Shown here: positions 62,914 to 63,784 of the stretch, piece after piece | Position numbering within the stretch: position 1 is the first letter of the stretch | Layout: each line of letters opens with the position of its first letter | Assembly (NCBI GenBank): GCA_030142905.1 | Contig: JASJOG010000007.1 | Location: 843,501-907,500, forward strand | Origin: Heliopora coerulea | Lineage: Eukaryota; Cnidaria; Anthozoa; Scleralcyonacea; Helioporidae | DNA: 64,000 bases | Reading direction: 5' to 3' | Translations under genes and position numbers: made by a program | The notes under the pieces: model-generated | Told to the model about the DNA's origin: nothing | Database searches by the model: none | Seen by the model: the letters and a program-made list of their open reading frames with translations, nothing else

Positions 62914-63784
62914 CGTAATTGTTTTAATTTTCACTTCAGTTCGGTGGCGGAACAGCTGAAAAAAGGCAAAGCCGTGGAAGCAGAATCCTTCTCCTCCGTC
63001 ACGATTTATTTCAGTGATATTGTCTCTTTCACAGAACTGTGCGCAGAGAGTACCCCGTTGCAGGTTTGCACATGTTTCATGTCATTATTATTATTATTAT
63101 TATCTGGCAATGGTTCAAAGGATTGGTCGAATCTATCAAATTTATTATATTTGTTTTTCCATTTCCTAGGTTGTAAATTTGCTGAACGACCTCTATACAT
63201 TGTTCGATGAAATCATCAGAGAATTTGATGTATATAAAGTAAGGGATTTGAATGTACTTTTGATGAAATTGTGTGGATTAAAACTACCGGACGATTGGCC
63301 AGTAGATCGCTCGCTAGTCGTTTTTTTAATTGTTTTGAAAGCATTGCCAAGTCGTCTTATTCTATCACTAGCTCTACGCTCATGTGCTCATTTTAGTCGC
63401 TTGTCGTGGCTCTAATATCTTGGTGGTATTACAGATTGATCGAACGAGGCCGAGTAAACTTTCTAATTATTTTGTATGATAATCAAATGTAGCTCACCAA
63501 AGTTTTTTTACCTCCAGAACTTAGCCTTATTTGATAAATCTCCACTGACAGCCTGCTACTTAAAGAGAACTTTTCTAATTTAACAAAAAAACTTGCCCAC
63601 ACTCTCAAGGTGGAGACTATTGGCGATGCTTACATGGTGGTCTCTGGCCTACCTCAAAGAAATAACAACCTTCATGCGTCTGAGATTTGTTGCATGGCCA
63701 TCCGAATTCGTGACTCGGTACTGGATTTTAAAATCAGACATAAGCCGAATTACAAGTTGAAGCTTAGGATTGGAATCCATTCCG
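24540..63784 (+). CDS. Receptor guanylate cyclase gene (partial, 20 exons)
   Basis: Membrane receptor guanylate cyclases bind an extracellular ligand and convert GTP to cGMP (family knowledge: natriuretic-peptide-receptor type). Exons: 24540-24917, 26342-26720, 27145-27518, 28165-28297, 31548-31682, 32275-32451, 33183-33258, 34273-34378, 35643-35696, 35961-36044, 36950-37027, 37415-37519, 37847-37918, 38765-38930, 45056-45205, 45453-45636, 62376-62516, 62940-63063, 63170-63238, 63610-63784. All joins keep phase and have GT/AG borders. Order: signal peptide, ANF-receptor ectodomain, one membrane helix, kinase-homology domain without the catalytic Asp, coiled coil, class III cyclase domain. Metal-binding Asp residues ([16 protein letters not shown]) and the guanine-selecting Glu (KVETIGDAY) are present. 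The end of the cyclase domain lies beyond the window. Introns carry a BEL retrotransposon and a Polinton. Confidence 0.92.
25860..26075. repeat. Degenerate telomere-like GGGTTA repeat
   Basis: Runs of TTAGGG and variants (TTAGGA, TCAGGG, TTAAGG) for about 200 bp in cyclase intron 1. Interstitial telomeric-type sequence, too decayed to be an active end. Confidence 0.75.
26342..26720 (+). CDS. Receptor guanylate cyclase exon 2: ectodomain
   Basis: Starts after TTCTGTAG. Encodes [19 protein letters not shown], the family's GxFPTxxRT block, then [20 protein letters not shown]. Ends one base into a codon. Confidence 0.88.
27145..27518 (+). CDS. Receptor guanylate cyclase exon 3: ectodomain
   Basis: The acceptor at CGCAAG was chosen because it alone keeps phase. 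It begins [20 protein letters not shown] followed by [12 protein letters not shown], matching the VIL...EYVFF strand of the family. Contains several N-glycosylation sequons (NSS, NGS, NRT). Confidence 0.82.
28165..28297 (+). CDS. Receptor guanylate cyclase exon 4: ectodomain
   Basis: Lies between CTCTAG and GTAAGA. Reads [20 protein letters not shown], the conserved helix (YDAVxLYAxAL type), then INKLKRRTF. Confidence 0.88.
28313..28736. mobile_element. MITE-like element with CTCAGGGTTCG ends
   Basis: Starts CTCAGGGTTCG and ends with its reverse complement. The interior is dominated by CATGGAAAACCTGGAAAG-type repeats near both ends. No ORF with known motifs. Lies in cyclase intron 4. Confidence 0.6.
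29231..29371. repeat. Near-palindromic foldback repeat
   Basis: AAGAATTATCCAGACC plus GGTCAATGTTATC is followed after a short loop by its reverse complement, with outer TATTGGATT and AATCCAATA. Arms about 40-55 bp. Fits a short MITE. Confidence 0.65.
30248..31200. mobile_element. TTAA-flanked DNA element with ACACGGAGCGA ends
   Basis: TTAA, then ACACGGAGCGA at the left; TCGCTCCGTGT, then TTAA at the right, so a perfect 11-bp inverted end with TTAA duplication. TTAA duplication is the hallmark of piggyBac-type insertion, although classical piggyBac ends begin CCC. It lacks a recognisable transposase and sits within a tandem repeat. Confidence 0.7.
30322..30747 (-). CDS. Unrecognised 141-aa ORF in the TTAA element
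   Basis: An ORF rich in Ser/Thr at the N-terminus, with a charged middle ([34 protein letters not shown]) and a C-terminal leucine helix. The charged, non-repetitive composition suggests real coding sequence, but I recognise no family. It may be an accessory or leftover protein of the element. Confidence 0.35.
   Translation of the reverse strand: MANMLGCSHPTARTSTSAQSTTPLSARLSKYDRNKAYYQKNKTAIKETKAYYGFKMEVKRDEEGRLVEVRKKINTVRKAAGNIEVMELLLDCWLSQNSSNGQQAQNTIQAAKSLQTNSSPIFSSIERDFRPPEISLKSIDQ
31207..31440. repeat. Tandem 142-bp repeat, partly split by the TTAA element
   Basis: ACGTGGCTTTGGGAA starts at 31,207 and again at 31,349. The shared motif GGGTCGGATG-AGTATCAAGG also occurs left of the TTAA element near 30,190-30,215, so that element landed in an existing array. 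Confidence 0.65.
31548..31682 (+). CDS. Receptor guanylate cyclase exon 5: ectodomain
   Basis: After TTTTTAAAG. Reads [20 protein letters not shown], corresponding to the GxxGxxxxDxNGD strand of the family, then an acidic cysteine-containing stretch. Confidence 0.82.
32275..32451 (+). CDS. Receptor guanylate cyclase exon 6: juxtamembrane ectodomain
   Basis: Lies between TTTTTGCAG and GTACGT. Encodes [10 protein letters not shown] and [14 protein letters not shown]; the P-x-C-G-F motif is characteristic of receptor cyclases just outside the membrane. Confidence 0.85.
32540..33065. repeat. ACTGAC/ACTAACAGTG minisatellite
   Basis: About 500 bp of degenerate hexamer-based repeats (CACTGA, CACTAA, GTGACATGAACTGTAACACTGG) in cyclase intron 6. 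It makes long spurious Val/Ser ORFs on the minus strand. Confidence 0.85.
33183..33258 (+). CDS. Receptor guanylate cyclase exon 7: transmembrane helix
   Basis: Lies between TTCTAG and GTAATC. Encodes [20 protein letters not shown], a single hydrophobic span followed by IYR. Confidence 0.85.
33690..34050. repeat. GATGGTGAT minisatellite
   Basis: Degenerate GATGGT/GATGAC repeats in cyclase intron 7, producing an Asp/Gly/Met-rich ORF that is not a gene. Confidence 0.85.
34273..34378 (+). CDS. Receptor guanylate cyclase exon 8: intracellular juxtamembrane
   Basis: Begins [17 protein letters not shown], the conserved R(K)YxxEKEL...LWKI motif after the membrane helix. Ends phase 0 before GTAAGT. 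Confidence 0.85.
35085..35158 (-). repeat. tRNA-like sequence
   Basis: Minus strand GGTAGCTCAACAGATAGTG (A-box-like) and GGACTCGATTC (B-box-like), about 70 bp. Another decayed tRNA-derived repeat, in cyclase intron 8. Confidence 0.5.
35643..35696 (+). CDS. Receptor guanylate cyclase exon 9
   Basis: An 18-codon exon between TTTCGTAG and GTAACA, phase 0 at both ends. Low-complexity, Ser/Thr-rich linker into the kinase-homology domain. Supported only by splice sites and phase. Confidence 0.6.
35961..36044 (+). CDS. Receptor guanylate cyclase exon 10: kinase-homology start
   Basis: After GATTTTCAG. Encodes an acidic stretch and [10 protein letters not shown], the first strand of the kinase-homology domain. 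The donor GTGTCT is weak. Confidence 0.75.
36950..37027 (+). CDS. Receptor guanylate cyclase exon 11: kinase-homology, Lys strand
   Basis: Lies between TTGTCAG and GTAAGA. Reads GNLVAIKKL, with the conserved VAIK lysine, and [11 protein letters not shown], the alpha-C helix. Confidence 0.88.
37415..37519 (+). CDS. Receptor guanylate cyclase exon 12: kinase-homology
   Basis: Reads [19 protein letters not shown] and [13 protein letters not shown], the RHDNL and (V/I)TxYCxxxSL motifs of the family. Preceded by a short TATA microsatellite. Confidence 0.9.
37847..37918 (+). CDS. Receptor guanylate cyclase exon 13: kinase-homology
   Basis: Lies between TTTACCAG and GTAAGG. Encodes [20 protein letters not shown], the DxLxxxxxxLD motif and helix E. 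Confidence 0.9.
38027..38318. mobile_element. Foldback element with telomere-like centre
   Basis: The left arm includes ACCGTGAGAGCCTGAGAAC and AATTCAACATGTCCTCT; the right arm carries both in reverse complement. Arms are about 85 bp. The centre is (CCTAAC)n with variants plus a short GGGTTAGG inverted stretch. No ORF. Cyclase intron 13. Confidence 0.7.
38765..38930 (+). CDS. Receptor guanylate cyclase exon 14: kinase-homology catalytic-loop equivalent
   Basis: Reads [20 protein letters not shown] and [14 protein letters not shown] replaces the HRD of active kinases and DYG replaces DFG, so this is a pseudokinase, as usual for receptor cyclases. Confidence 0.92.
39278..39505 (+). repeat. BEL 5' LTR
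   Basis: Starts TGTCGGAAAC and ends CCCCACA. Contains an AATAAA-type signal (GAGAATAAATAATATAA). Nearly identical to the copy at 44,282. Confidence 0.9.
39561..40109 (+). pseudogene. BEL gag, N-terminal coiled coil (frame-shifted end)
   Basis: 182 codons: long charged helix ([20 protein letters not shown] and following), typical of BEL Gag N-termini. The true Gag reading moves to another frame near position 40,000, so the last ~35 codons of this frame are not genuine. Confidence 0.75.
40034..41044 (+). pseudogene. BEL gag C-terminal part, zinc knuckles and protease
   Basis: 336 codons: DUF1759-like Gag ([18 protein letters not shown]), zinc-knuckle cysteines ([16 protein letters not shown] and [14 protein letters not shown]) and an aspartic-protease active site [13 protein letters not shown]. 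It ends in a frame change before the next block. Confidence 0.82.
41038..43134 (+). pseudogene. BEL reverse transcriptase and RNase H
   Basis: 698 codons: protease/RT linker ([11 protein letters not shown]), RT with [10 protein letters not shown] and the YVDD catalytic motif ([13 protein letters not shown]), then BEL RNase H ([17 protein letters not shown]). The reading ends where the integrase zinc-binding segment should begin. Confidence 0.88.
43131..43721 (+). pseudogene. BEL integrase core, lacking zinc domain
   Basis: 196 codons: [20 protein letters not shown] and a [10 protein letters not shown] block give the D, D, E catalytic residues. The usual HHCC zinc region between RNase H and this core is absent, indicating an internal deletion near 43,120. 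Stopped by TGA at 43,719-43,721. Confidence 0.82.
43752..44144 (+). pseudogene. BEL integrase C-terminal domain
   Basis: Same frame as the integrase core but beyond its stop. Reads [17 protein letters not shown] and [10 protein letters not shown], the DUF5641-type C-terminal domain of BEL integrases, ending near [11 protein letters not shown] and a basic tail. Confidence 0.8.
44282..44509 (+). repeat. BEL 3' LTR
   Basis: Matches the 5' LTR except for four substitutions, implying a fairly recent insertion. Followed by ACAG, also found just before the 5' LTR. Confidence 0.9.
45056..45205 (+). CDS. Receptor guanylate cyclase exon 15: kinase-homology C-lobe
   Basis: After TTCTCCTAG. Reads [10 protein letters not shown] and [20 protein letters not shown], the APE and DVYSF motifs. 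It is the first exon after the BEL insertion; phase with exon 14 is kept. Confidence 0.92.
45453..45636 (+). CDS. Receptor guanylate cyclase exon 16: end of kinase-homology domain
   Basis: Reads PPYRPVVP and [15 protein letters not shown], the CW...PxxRP motif. It is the last exon before the Polinton intron and ends two bases into a codon. Confidence 0.92.
45847..45906. repeat. 28-bp tandem duplication
   Basis: GTAACTAATATTTAATAGTATTCTAAC occurs twice in direct tandem just after cyclase exon 16. Confidence 0.8.
46033..46038. other. Polinton target-site duplication (left)
   Basis: CGTGGG immediately left of the AGTAGAC terminus; repeated at 62,266-62,271. Six bases is the Polinton hallmark. 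Confidence 0.9.
46039..46290 (+). repeat. Polinton left terminal inverted repeat
   Basis: 252 bp. Contains a duplicated GATTCCAGCGCATTTTTT near the outer end and tandem TCACATTCTCGAAATT-ATCAATTTTC units inward. The inner edge abuts the first ATG. Confidence 0.93.
46290..46664 (+). CDS. Polinton protein with predicted N-terminal acylation
   Basis: 124 aa. Starts MGNCVSKTK: Gly2 with Ser6/Lys7 fits N-myristoylation, and Cys4 fits adjacent palmitoylation (rule-based inference). The rest is polar and lysine-rich, with no membrane helix. The ATG sits directly at the inner edge of the left terminus in an AAATAAATG context. Convergent with the next minus-strand gene, a hairpin lying between. Dual acylation would target the protein to membranes. 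I do not recognise a family. Confidence 0.75.
   Translation: MGNCVSKTKSKNTPHIENSEKRKSNSNLDINLHGYPPINFRKTRKSGFRIGAHVDIGVKDFEAGVTFGKNYMQEVNFSENNNHLKLLKSLENEDKSSIIEKDKIIASLIDLKKDQNAKPQKEDK
46671..46701. terminator. AT-rich hairpin between convergent Polinton genes
   Basis: AATTTTATAAT and ATTATAAAATT form a perfect 11-bp stem around a 9-base loop, between the stop of the rightward gene and overlapping the stop of the leftward gene. It could end or process transcripts from both sides; function is inferred. Confidence 0.5.
46700..47182 (-). CDS. Polinton hypothetical protein with C-terminal hydrophobic segment
   Basis: 160 aa. Acidic/polar N-terminus, central helices ([18 protein letters not shown]), and [18 protein letters not shown] near the C-terminus, which could insert in a membrane, followed by a lysine-rich tail. 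Start in an AAATAAATG context. Leftward block, downstream of the ATPase gene. Family not recognised. Confidence 0.75.
   Translation of the reverse strand: MSETSEHIEFQQMESDAPASAQENQTQDTKTEVMKKREELIRLSEDGEITQSVQNLKKANDKVILKIYSEYEIKQAEKANAFLTDLLISKFADLLGGLEAIESSEELEKELVKDKLLKRDVKSVVQQLTPYLPYIGILSGGITVGKHVIKKQTKPKSPTN
47213..47776 (-). CDS. Genome-packaging ATPase (A32/FtsK-HerA type)
   Basis: 187 aa. Walker A GMTACGKT (residues 14-21) and Walker B SLIILDD (89-95), followed by [16 protein letters not shown]. The length and motifs fit Polinton and poxvirus-A32-like ATPases that pump DNA into capsids. It lies between the probable capsid gene and the hydrophobic protein gene, as a morphogenesis cluster. 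Confidence 0.88.
   Translation of the reverse strand: MNYEIEPFNMIIVGMTACGKTKYLLDFIESEYKNYFDYIFLICPTFEWNKTYENWKYDKDEDFIAIPCDQDNVEDWLKFIVDFSKGSKSLIILDDCASGKSVKNRTSELVKLGFSARHYNLSVVVITQQFTSIAKPFRENISKLVAFYNPNKKDMTTIIQEYLGVGDREELEKILETLKTKKYSCLV
47794..49032 (-). CDS. Probable major capsid protein (double jelly roll)
   Basis: 412 aa. Strand-rich with few long helices. Segments such as [39 protein letters not shown] and [20 protein letters not shown] resemble the F54H12.2-like capsid group of Polintons, as I recall it. Position beside the packaging ATPase fits. The assignment is by pattern, not by a solved motif, so a structure comparison is needed to be certain. Uninterrupted ORF, start in a TAATAAATG context. 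Confidence 0.65.
   Translation of the reverse strand: MNRIDKLYPGYKRSKMSDIKGTRTRHVVTLNPNSVNPEEDLYIDIPKLNPNLCLVPDSLRLLFNFKNSNTKSWFLNNLSKLLKKRLVVKFAGEIVYDNSGESILEIYKDLWKTESERADIVEYGIARENLRKLISKDDSGTTSGTAEKVSDKLMFDIYGTKQCLKLEKILSDHGLYAPHGMINNFQYILTFPKASEIMVAQSGESVGGYSLENLELEYETIENQDLAIDVLTNYTTGRSLAYNYVTLMKTVEWDKNAILHNETINIPRKSMKAVVLLFRNKTVTDSEQFVYPNITEVKISVEGVPNSIYSQGFPKRRFFEEAFRIFRCEYFDCDAVMDIEKFYKDSFALCVDLRTLDDNFVYGTGKKLVNTQSGLLLEIKKTAISANVMCYIFVISDGLLNITNKDLSSIQF
49104..49706 (-). pseudogene. Broken Polinton protein, hydrophobic C-terminal part
   Basis: Across about 600 bp the minus strand encodes a charged helix region, then a hydrophobic, Ala/Ile/Val-rich segment ([17 protein letters not shown]) and [19 protein letters not shown] before a stop at 49,104. 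Two frame changes, near 49,240 (T5) and 49,540 (T6), break it. Composition resembles membrane-active or core proteins of adenovirus-like particles. It is probably the C-terminal part of the gene starting at 50,503. Confidence 0.6.
49707..49777 (-). repeat. 10-bp tandem repeat inside the broken gene
   Basis: Seven copies of CCTCTAAATT (one with an extra A, one ending AA). The length is not divisible by three, so each change in copy number moves the reading frame of the coding strand. The ORF from 50,159 ends inside it. Confidence 0.85.
49761..50159 (-). pseudogene. Polinton core-like protein, middle fragment
   Basis: 132 codons, mostly charged: [20 protein letters not shown] and a Glu/Asp-rich helix. 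The ATG at 50,159 is internal and not in the element's usual start context, supporting a fragment of a longer gene. Ends in the 10-bp repeat. Confidence 0.6.
50153..50503 (-). pseudogene. Polinton core-like protein, N-terminal fragment
   Basis: 116 codons. Very acidic start ([19 protein letters not shown]), then [10 protein letters not shown] and a lysine-rich helix. The start has the AAATAAATG context, so this is the true 5' end. The frame is lost at A6T7 near 50,217-50,229, after which another frame continues toward the fragment at 50,159. Confidence 0.65.
50509..51649 (-). pseudogene. Polinton integrase with chromodomain, frame-shifted
   Basis: Retroviral-type integrases insert the element's DNA. 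The main ORF (50,657-51,472, 271 codons) has the DDE set ([29 protein letters not shown]) and a C-terminal SH3-like part ([20 protein letters not shown]). The zinc-region start (51,649) lies in another frame, with the break near 51,530. The tail (50,509-50,690, again another frame) is a chromodomain: [10 protein letters not shown] and [17 protein letters not shown]. All three parts are on one strand and in the family's order. As read, no single frame makes the whole protein. Confidence 0.88.
51650..51671. promoter_or_regulatory. Divergent 22-bp intergenic promoter of the Polinton
   Basis: Only 22 A/T-rich bases separate the leftward integrase ATG (51,647-51,649) from the rightward ATG at 51,672. 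Both starts lie in AAATAA-type contexts. Two divergent gene blocks begin here, so promoter elements must overlap or lie inside coding sequence. Confidence 0.55.
51672..53180 (+). CDS. Polinton large protein with C-terminal membrane anchor
   Basis: 502 aa. Aromatic-rich N-terminal part ([31 protein letters not shown]), helical middle ([20 protein letters not shown]), a Lys/Asn-rich linker and a C-terminal hydrophobic segment [20 protein letters not shown]. It heads the rightward structural block, before the probable minor capsid gene. I do not recognise a family with confidence; a tail-anchored virion or entry-related protein is possible. Confidence 0.8.
   Translation: MKIDNSVEKAERKYYGSKYDFVVNERKILDKKFKENFLKKYPYADMSKLYFEHDINKDGSWEKTITYFKNNDYISTDINSDTFKNDPNMTKYLYINKPIPNFPKIWKIGGSIQELPKGKRHVNYTGKKYYWDNFPTQYVLSYPINQFRIYVSNTDYFQSNLPGLNITTDDNAKWSLNEPYFQSIVGTWIATYGCGISIQHLLFSANVPKQITSFMRFHVYFTVRRIMHQLKNGDDKTFYKFNAGFLKDHYPKWTYQEIMKVKEQLGQDVVGVDPHKRYNNGPGQIRDTQNDYKKFIPKISDGLIKNGTELLNQSIEAYLYAILGAQARTRQSIVSNRASALETQKVFRQIFEDSIINYDTSTWINNMNQAVSSTNVVLNTAISPTLWLIPSSLIILKNPIEGYNNKLNVSDENMVFGINENLNYYGSKTRETKLQGNEIKKNEIKKDKKNEPKKDLKNNTLKETSDLSSKSPKIISPKTSSDNLIILSLSIIGGVLISKYIL
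53186..53860 (+). CDS. Probable minor capsid (single jelly-roll) protein
   Basis: 224 aa, almost entirely beta-strand-like. The C-terminal half ([55 protein letters not shown]) resembles the penton/minor-capsid-like proteins of Polintons by pattern. Starts 5 bp after the preceding stop and is followed immediately by the fibre gene, fitting a vertex-plus-fibre module. Start context AAATAAATG. Confidence 0.6.
   Translation: MTNLKIFIKQDETDENREKIIPLDEPLILTHCGGYMFVKSVSIFWNYNNLYQNIHHYTYDGTKIEFKDGYYNFNILKTEFENVGEIELEKVEFSGKCKKKSDKTLNLQTLGPIIGFPENKVIKANTLTESDSEVNINNNLEYVNISCNIIDKSKNFVDGKRSDILIQIPITTEKTLKGSVSKIYPPEDGGGVKLSKGIYNELIFKVEGNNGDSIGNVLLEIIIK
53861..55714 (+). CDS. Fibre-like repeat protein with lectin-like C-terminus
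   Basis: 617 aa. The first ~340 residues contain five clear copies of a GGTM(T/S)G(N/D)-x-x-MG unit and seven (K/S)YVD motifs, the pattern of phage tail-fibre shaft repeats. The C-terminal ~230 residues ([53 protein letters not shown]) look like a concanavalin/LamG-type beta sandwich. Likely a trimeric spike that binds host glycans or proteins (inference). Its stop-ATG junction with the upstream gene has zero spacing. Confidence 0.82.
   Translation: MSLFYGYQSEHESLKSDVTGKLSTTEGDITGDINMGPHHIITSADPTENSHLARKKYVDNLITNHTGANFLSKTGGTMTGNISMGNNKITTNVNPTGYKDLCRKKYVDDQDSKKLSVTGGTMSGNIVMGNNKIEATLDPASDKDLSRKKYVDDQDSKKLSLTGGTMTGNLNMGLNKVLSNATPSNNNDLTTKSYVDGNFIKMEKVRWLGVERSKIKRDIYTNTYQVLTSKDPDYKDALSRKKYVDDRDNTRLPLSGGTMTGDITIGSNKIITTSDPTLETHLSRKKYVDMQLNTKLSKTGGTMSGDLDMGNHHIIHAANYSPSSNQHSVNKKYVDDRVTNWAIPNTITNIYNLQMDDEGIFDVKDDDNYIEYTGNNKKVEKLLNLSRKKDWNFKQDDTNKQPFFKKSTINNNFYCIQYNTGLESNNNLHLTCEENILSYQYLNFYFVYALKSLNSSNNEVSLFKITDDETASQPTPFDFGVSYRNSLLYITNSSTSAISNSRWELKANATQINKLICLSVHWDQGNLNGVKKGNLYVNEKEIVSFYTNARKYQTPNTKFYLGSKNKDYGKMDGEILYVYVSLRKMKYPEIVLNHYLLCKKYSVDFDEDEILKYINFE
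55715..55844. other. AT-rich spacer with direct repeats in Polinton
   Basis: 130 bp of TTTTAAATAA/TTTATAAATAA repeats leading to the AAATAAATG start of the next gene. It could be a promoter or origin-like element; nothing coding seen. Confidence 0.45.
55845..56303 (+). CDS. Small Polinton membrane protein
   Basis: 152 aa. Lysine-rich N-terminus ([19 protein letters not shown]), one membrane segment [19 protein letters not shown] (about residues 82-100), then Ser-Glu-Arg/Gln repeats. DNA encoding the tail has GAGCGAAGCGAACAAAGTGA repeated. The DPxKVxxGK start recurs in Polinton proteins as I recall. Confidence 0.75.
   Translation: MSEDSETSKQSKVEKVTAVEKSKAKDPRKVELGKRLAKISKEAKERKAKMRNEVDCEAGHERTRFAKEINDYVDFRPFRYFVGGVTIVAALGGLYYAYKRDKRQSERLERSEQSESERSEQSEEENKKVKTINKNDYEITKCKPSKCSIENL
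56345..56578 (+). CDS. Small conserved-type Polinton membrane protein
   Basis: 77 aa. [20 protein letters not shown], then [20 protein letters not shown] and a short polar end. Two hydrophobic helices. The pattern recalls a small protein often placed beside the coiled-coil protein in Polintons. TATAAATAAATG start context. Confidence 0.75.
   Translation: MGEMNRKEVMNELYDSTIITLGAVGVGMISRKVISDGLSTPSSLVPTLKLAAAVDLSSLAVKYAQDKKWIPSNPFKS
56601..57026 (+). CDS. Polinton coiled-coil protein with terminal hydrophobic segments
   Basis: 141 aa. N-terminal hydrophobic helix ([19 protein letters not shown]), long charged coiled coil (residues about 30-95), a [12 protein letters not shown] motif and a hydrophobic C-terminus ([14 protein letters not shown]). 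The layout resembles a recurrent Polinton protein of unknown role, possibly a virion membrane or core linker. Confidence 0.75.
   Translation: METVVGGLFNAIAFAGAGFLFSKLNHSGYEKEIKRHNEAIEKLAREKEKWYEDQVKRKQEIEKLRQQLSDANADINKTNMSLKNLAEINNRYKYLKEEADEEDEKEPKLEDYYKPSDEMKEYQNVFFVTSLTGGYVVYKFL
57062..57427 (+). CDS. NUMOD1-like DNA-binding protein
   Basis: 121 aa. The C-terminal part ([40 protein letters not shown]) fits the NUMOD1 pattern of homing-endonuclease DNA-binding modules (f-x-S-i-x-x-A-x-x-x). The N-terminus ([29 protein letters not shown]) resembles a SAP/helix-hairpin element. No nuclease motif is present, so a DNA-binding or regulatory role is more likely than cleavage. AAATAAATG start. 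Confidence 0.65.
   Translation: MSIIKEKPNYHTGFTYTQLWKIAKERKIKYFRRYTKNELERMLGFEISKPNEKHGKYCREKMKNPIPVIAINRATDEILNFKSILSASKKFNMSPESIKWRIKKKKDLKFDNESFLIFYDI
57490..57825 (+). pseudogene. Small Polinton ORF interrupted by TAA
   Basis: ATG at 57,490 in an AAATAAAAGATG context. 54 codons are followed by TAA (57,652-57,654), then the same frame is open for a further 56 codons to TAA at 57,823. The composition is similar on both sides (Phe/Asp/Glu-rich), suggesting one original protein of about 110 residues. Family not recognised. Confidence 0.5.
57911..58945 (+). pseudogene. Polinton polymerase N-terminal region (separate frame)
   Basis: 344 codons with an AAATAAAGAATG start. The C-terminal half ([28 protein letters not shown] segment; [25 protein letters not shown]) is the conserved region that precedes the exonuclease domain in Polinton pPolB. 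The reading frame is lost at 58,943, and at least one more change occurs before 59,200. Confidence 0.78.
59200..62001 (+). CDS. Protein-primed family B DNA polymerase (pPolB), main ORF
   Basis: 933 codons. Exonuclease motifs: YTDFEC (residue ~9), [11 protein letters not shown] (~224), [13 protein letters not shown] (~418). An EndoVII/HNH-like zinc insert (CYACGIKFG and [19 protein letters not shown], ~112-212) is typical of these enzymes. Polymerase motifs: [12 protein letters not shown] (~518), [17 protein letters not shown] (~654), [11 protein letters not shown] (~754). It replicates the element using a protein primer. The 5' part of the gene (from 57,911) is in other frames, so the ATG used here is probably internal. 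Confidence 0.9.
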   Translation: MHDIPFVIYTDFECNLKNIDENIGDHTKQFQKHEPSGYCYLIKCFDNNLFKTKLFRYTKSGDDACEDSCDISLKFVKSLENNIKEIYEKFKFPKKIILSEKDKVDFRLAENCYACGIKFGKAEIQEKPKEKSECEEDNEFSEFEKMDEMFMNDEIDAEEFKKYFEDTENRKETENVENVKNKEKKRVDYIEKVRDHCHYTGKYREAACISCNSKMKNPKFIPVIFHNLQNYDSHLFIKNLGVSEGEINCIPNTEEKYISFTKDIIVDKFESEKIITEKQLQSKCRDNIIECEELPSTSKADVKYKVKEVINIKRQIRFIDSFKFMQTSLANLVNNLDKKELNILKKFYNKEKRDLLTRKGVFPYDWFDNIEKLKEKKLPEKEYFYSNLNDENISDEDYEHAQNVWNKFKIKNMREYHDLYLKTDVILLADVFENFRKVCKQNYKLDPAWYYKSPGLAWDAMLKITKIELELLSDPQMYLMIEKGIRGGISTITKRYAKANNKYMENKYNSEEDSVYLPYLDANNLYGWAMSKKLPTKDFKWMKNNELENWKKYSCILEVDLEYPEDLHDSHNEYPLAPERLKIGQVEKLIPNLNNKEKYVLHCENLKLYEKLGLKITRIHKGVKFHEEDFMKQYIDLNTNLRTNAKNDFEKDFFKLMNNSVFGKTMENVRNRVNIQLINRKEKALKLFSKTNFDKRTIFSENLIAIHMYKTKIKLCKPIYLGMSILDLSKTLMYDFHYNYIKKKYDENAKLLFTDTDSLMYEIKTDDFYKDISSDVKNMFDTSNYPKEHKSGIKTGLNKKVIGMMKDECGGKQIEEFVGLRAKLYSYKMCGDGEDGGVKEEKKCKGVKKIIIKKEITFQNYKDCLFDGEEQIRKMNLIRHRNHELYTESVEKIALSAKDDKRNILENKIDTIAFGHYMNDMVEEYENIFGFKP
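62014..62265 (-). repeat. Polinton right terminal inverted repeat
   Basis: Reverse complement of the left terminus with one substitution (G for A in a TCTCGAAATTG unit). Begins 13 bp after the polymerase stop codon. Confidence 0.93.
62266..62271. other. Polinton target-site duplication (right)
   Basis: CGTGGG directly after the right terminus, identical to the left copy. Confidence 0.9.
62376..62516 (+). CDS. Receptor guanylate cyclase exon 17: coiled-coil linker
   Basis: First exon after the Polinton. Reads [20 protein letters not shown] and LLERMLPP, the dimerising coiled coil between kinase-homology and cyclase domains. Phase matches exon 16. Confidence 0.92.
62540..62930. repeat. (TA)n and (CA)n/(TG)n microsatellites in cyclase intron 17
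   Basis: (TA)n near 62,540-62,562; (CA)n from about 62,826 to 62,860, then TATA and (TG)n to 62,910. The CA and TG blocks form a potential hairpin. Between them lies a foldback-element fragment (62,791-62,815). Confidence 0.85.
62940..63063 (+). CDS. Receptor guanylate cyclase exon 18: cyclase domain start
   Basis: Reads [17 protein letters not shown] and [20 protein letters not shown]. The first metal-binding Asp is in FSDIVSFT; Ser replaces the usual Gly of DIVGFT. Confidence 0.92.
63170..63238 (+). CDS. Receptor guanylate cyclase exon 19: cyclase domain
   Basis: Reads [20 protein letters not shown], the conserved helix before the catalytic KVET motif. Lies between TTTCCTAG and GTAAGG. 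Confidence 0.92.
63610..63784 (+). CDS. Receptor guanylate cyclase exon 20: cyclase catalytic strand
   Basis: Begins [18 protein letters not shown], with the guanine-selecting Glu and the second metal Asp, and ends LRIGIHSG before GTAAGT. Remaining cyclase exons are outside the window. Confidence 0.92.
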